From JAICSD01 sp035637115 (GTDB lineage: Bacteria; Acidobacteriota; Vicinamibacteria; Vicinamibacterales; 2-12-FULL-66-21), in contig DASPXV010000139.1 of the NCBI GenBank assembly GCA_035637115.1, forward strand, positions 1 through 64,000: DNA of 64,000 nucleotides, in the 5' to 3' direction. Below are positions 61,962 through 64,000 of the stretch, piece by piece. The first letter of the stretch is position 1. Each line of letters opens with the position of its first letter. The notes under the pieces were generated by a model, which was not told where the DNA came from, did no database searches, and saw only the letters and a program-made list of their open reading frames with translations. A program made the translations under genes and the position numbers.

Positions 61962-61981
61962 GGTCCCTCCTCTAAAGGGGT

Positions 61982-62608
61982 TCAGAAATACAACGTGAAC
62001 CCGGCGGTCCACATCGAGCCATCGTAGGAGGGAGCGAACCGGCTGGCAAGTCCACTCGTCCCGGCGCCGGACCCCGTGGCGGCCACAGCGGAGGTCAGCG
62101 CCGTCGCGCCGGTACCGTTCCCAAAGTGCACCATCGTATAGCGATAGTCAGCGTGCACCCCGGCGTGACGCCCCACCTTCATCTCCGCTCCGAGTCTGGC
62201 GTGGTAGCCCATTTTTTGCGTCGACACCGATTCGATGGCTTTCCGCCGGCCATTGTGTCCACAACGCGCGTGTACCAGCCGACGCCGCCGAGCACGAATG
62301 GCGAAAAGGTGGAGTGGATCGGGAACAGGAGGATGGGGGCTCTGGAGGGGATAGTCGCGGACCCGCTGCGAGAGGTCGACGCTCGTCTCGGTGCGCAGGT
62401 CCAGCGCGATCTCGACGCTCGTCTTCGGCGAGAGCCGCGCGCGGATCTGGCCGCCGGTGAATCGCTGCGCGGTTGCCGCCGGATCCGCCTGGATGTCGCC
62501 GCGGACCATGTTCAACCGCGCGCCGAGCCCGAACGTCCCCTGCGCCGCGCACGGCGCCGCCGTGGCGAGAGCGATCGGCGCGGACACAATCAGGTTCTGG
62601 AGCTGCAT
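61982..62608 (-). CDS. Outer-membrane beta-barrel protein with an apparent internal double frameshift
   Basis: 208 aa. The N-terminal ~90 residues and the C-terminal ~75 residues read as an outer-membrane beta-barrel (GLGARLNMVRGDIQ, HADYRYTMVHFG, ending MWTAGFTLYF). Between about 62345 and 62235 the frame turns Arg/His/Pro-rich. The next frame over the same bases reads barrel-like LLFPIHSTF then VLGGVGWYTRVVDT. Two compensating indels, real or from assembly, explain this. If real, the barrel is probably impaired. Confidence 0.65.
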   Translation of the reverse strand: MQLQNLIVSAPIALATAAPCAAQGTFGLGARLNMVRGDIQADPAATAQRFTGGQIRARLSPKTSVEIALDLRTETSVDLSQRVRDYPLQSPHPPVPDPLHLFAIRARRRRLVHARCGHNGRRKAIESVSTQKMGYHARLGAEMKVGRHAGVHADYRYTMVHFGNGTGATALTSAVAATGSGAGTSGLASRFAPSYDGSMWTAGFTLYF

Positions 62609-62681
62609 GTCGGAGCTGTCGACTTGCAGCCGTTAGTCGTTAGCTCCCGAACCGTTTGCCGTTTACCGTCTACGACAAGAC

Positions 62682-62811
62682 GCAGAGAGGGCCGGAACGG
62701 GGACGGAACGCAAAGCACCCTGCGAAAGTGCTGACGTTTATATCGATGGATCGACCCCGGAGGATTCCGGCGCCGTCTCCTGCGATCCGTCCCCGATCCG
62801 GCCCTCTCTGC
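62682..62811. repeat. 130-bp palindromic element with 31-bp arms and two inner hairpins
   Basis: Arms 62682-62712 and 62781-62811 are inverted repeats with only two mismatches, starting GCAGAGAGGGCCGG. The 68-nt interior holds AGCAC...GTGCT and CCGGA-GGAT-TCCGG hairpins. RNA from either strand would fold into a long stem with two side hairpins. It lies between the OmpA-like and beta-barrel genes; the rest of this 224-bp spacer holds only a CCGTTTGCCGTTTACCGT string. Confidence 0.75.
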
Positions 62812-62832
62812 CCTGGGCCGTGAGCCTGAGTC

Positions 62833-63498
62833 TTAGGCCAGTACCTTGATGACGACGCGGCGGTTCTGCGCGCGGCCCGCCTTCGTCTTGTTCGGCGCGA
62901 TCGGCTTCTCTTCGCCGTAGCTGATCACGTTGATCTTGTGCAGCGGGATCTGCTGGTTCTCATACAGGTACCGCTTCACCGCCTCGGCGCGGTCGAGACC
63001 GATCTTGTAATTGGTGTCCTTCGGCCCGACGTTGTCCGTGTGCCCTTCGATCTCGATGAAGCCGCCGTTCGGGTTCGCCTTCAGCTGCGCCACGAGCTCG
63101 TCGATCTGCGACTGCATGTCGGCCGGGATCTTCGCCTGACCGAACTTGAAGCCGCCCTTGTCCTCGCTCATCACGACTTCGTAGACGAGACGCTTCGAGG
63201 CCTTCTCGATCGCGTCCGCACGAGTGTTCACTTTGTCTGCGGCGGTGTAGGCCTCGTCAGCGCGCGAGCCGGCTTTCTCCGCGCGCGCATTCGCCGCCTG
63301 CGCCTTCTGATCGACCTCGCCGATGCGCCCTTCGTTCGTGCGCGTCCGCTCCTGGGTCTCTTCCACGGATTTCGAAAGCGTGTCCACCTTGTCATTCACT
63401 TCGCCGACACGCTGCTTGACCATCTTCTTGGTCGCGCACGCGGTCGAGCCGCCGATAGCCAACGCCGAAATCGCCAACGCCGTTACGAACCTTCTCAT
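62833..63498 (-). CDS. OmpA-domain lipoprotein, Pal-like
   Basis: 221 aa. Signal peptide with lipobox STAC (Cys21), a central coiled coil (residues ~32-105, heptads through VNDKVDTLSKSVEETQERTR) and a C-terminal OmpA/Pal peptidoglycan-binding domain. That domain contains GHTDNVGPKDTNYKIGLDRA and NRRVVIKV. It anchors the outer membrane or an envelope complex to peptidoglycan. AAGGAG lies 10 nt before the chosen ATG. Confidence 0.92.
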   Translation of the reverse strand: MRRFVTALAISALAIGGSTACATKKMVKQRVGEVNDKVDTLSKSVEETQERTRTNEGRIGEVDQKAQAANARAEKAGSRADEAYTAADKVNTRADAIEKASKRLVYEVVMSEDKGGFKFGQAKIPADMQSQIDELVAQLKANPNGGFIEIEGHTDNVGPKDTNYKIGLDRAEAVKRYLYENQQIPLHKINVISYGEEKPIAPNKTKAGRAQNRRVVIKVLA

Positions 63499-63519
63499 CG
63501 CAGTCTGCTCCTTTGGCAA

Positions 63520-64000
63520 TTAAGAACCCCCTCGTGCGCCCGCGGTGTATCCGCTTCGGGCGCGCACGCTGAGGTCCCGGTCTCTCGTCTTGACACGTAG
63601 AGGGCGCCACCCGGGATTGGGGGACGTCGCAAAAGCCATCACGTACTGGTGCCGCAACTCGTCGATGATCTGCCGCGCCGCCACGCTCTCGTGTGCGGGC
63701 GCGCTCGTCACGAACAACCCGCCGCCCGTCCAGCGGGCGAGCGAATGCAACGGTCTGTCTTCGTCTTCCTTCTCCCGATCCCGATCGAGCTCCGACACCA
63801 CGGTCACCACGTAGACGGGCACGTCGATCGCGCTGGCGATCGCCGAGACCTGCTCGGGCTTCATCAGGCTGCTGGTGTCCAGACCGTCCGTAAAGACCAC
63901 GACCGCGCGGCGATGCTGATCCCCCTTGCGCGTGTCGGCCACGCGGCGCGACGTCTGCGCAATGGCGTCGTAGAGCGACGTCTGCCCGTACGGTGTCACG
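63520..64000 (-). CDS. VWA-domain secreted protein (VWFA-type), 5' end cut by window edge
   Basis: About 160 C-terminal codons are visible. TSLYDAIAQTSRRV, then RRAVVVFTDGLDTSS, is the latter half of a von Willebrand A domain (MIDAS-supporting TDGxDT). The tail GYTAGARGGS with ELRHQYVMAFATSPN and WRPLRVKTRDRDLSVRARSGY matches the acidobacterial VWFA-related domain. Its start lies beyond the right edge. It ends 21 nt before the OmpA-like gene and may be in the same operon. Confidence 0.85.
   Translation of the reverse strand, partial: VTPYGQTSLYDAIAQTSRRVADTRKGDQHRRAVVVFTDGLDTSSLMKPEQVSAIASAIDVPVYVVTVVSELDRDREKEDEDRPLHSLARWTGGGLFVTSAPAHESVAARQIIDELRHQYVMAFATSPNPGWRPLRVKTRDRDLSVRARSGYTAGARGGS

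Noticed and set aside
62682..62811. tRNA or tmRNA gene
   Set aside because: The outer stem is 31 bp and the inner loops lack T-arm and anticodon-arm consensus, so it is not a tRNA-like gene.

Overview
The window is high-GC bacterial DNA with dense, mostly short-spaced genes. Its content points to an acidobacterium, probably of the Vicinamibacteria type. The signs are an acidobacterial ADOP/MacB-type permease remnant, a VWFA-type secreted protein, a TonB receptor with an N-terminal carboxypeptidase-regulatory-like domain, and many exported peptidases (M13, M16, M49). No rRNA, tRNA, CRISPR array, phage gene or full transposase was seen. The taxonomic call is inference from gene content only.

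Layout. 1-4501 (minus): a SahR-like ArsR/methyltransferase regulator translationally coupled to cobalamin-dependent methionine synthase metH, which runs off the left edge. 4644-10996: DsbA-like thioredoxin, NTF2-like protein, M13 peptidase, alpha/beta hydrolase, low-affinity iron permease-like protein, oligoendopeptidase F. 11033-14342: a cassette of diheme cytochrome, [2Fe-2S] subunit and molybdopterin subunit, bracketed by a direct repeat of the pepF 3' end. 14697-20775: intradiol dioxygenase-like lipoprotein, MFS transporter, cyclophilin, small zinc-binding protein, DUF349 protein. 20880-27011 (minus): two amidohydrolases, a 165-bp MITE-like element, then a phosphoesterase preceded in its operon by a histidine kinase and response regulator. 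27160-30842: secreted LolA-like protein and TonB-dependent receptor. 30844-34391: MFS transporter, wrecked ADOP permease, amine oxidase. 34414-40171 (plus): a four-gene operon of class A beta-lactamase-like hydrolase, nucleotidyltransferase, UvrA paralogue and LD-carboxypeptidase.

40168-48745 (minus): a five-gene run of PLP desulfhydrase-like enzyme, MBL/beta-CASP nuclease, two tandem M49 peptidases (one secreted, one cytosolic) and a HEAT-repeat/cyclophilin fusion. 48773-52986: MTHFR-like enzyme, aminotransferase, SDR, a secreted unknown and a DUF1326 protein. 53129-57682 (minus): DoxX plus a complete xanthine-dehydrogenase-type operon ending in a 75-aa Cys/His-rich protein. 57788-64000: Tat-exported class V aminotransferase, a paired M16 operon led by a beta-barrel protein, OmpA-like lipoprotein, and a VWA protein running off the right edge.

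Nearly every spacer of 50-250 bp holds a different short repeat: heptamer arrays, 21- and 22-bp tandem repeats, hairpin pairs, large palindromes and a MITE-like element. Two of these repeat families extend into coding sequence, in metH and its regulator. This repeat load, together with the four-gene beta-lactamase/NTase/UvrA/LD-carboxypeptidase operon, is the most distinctive feature of the window.
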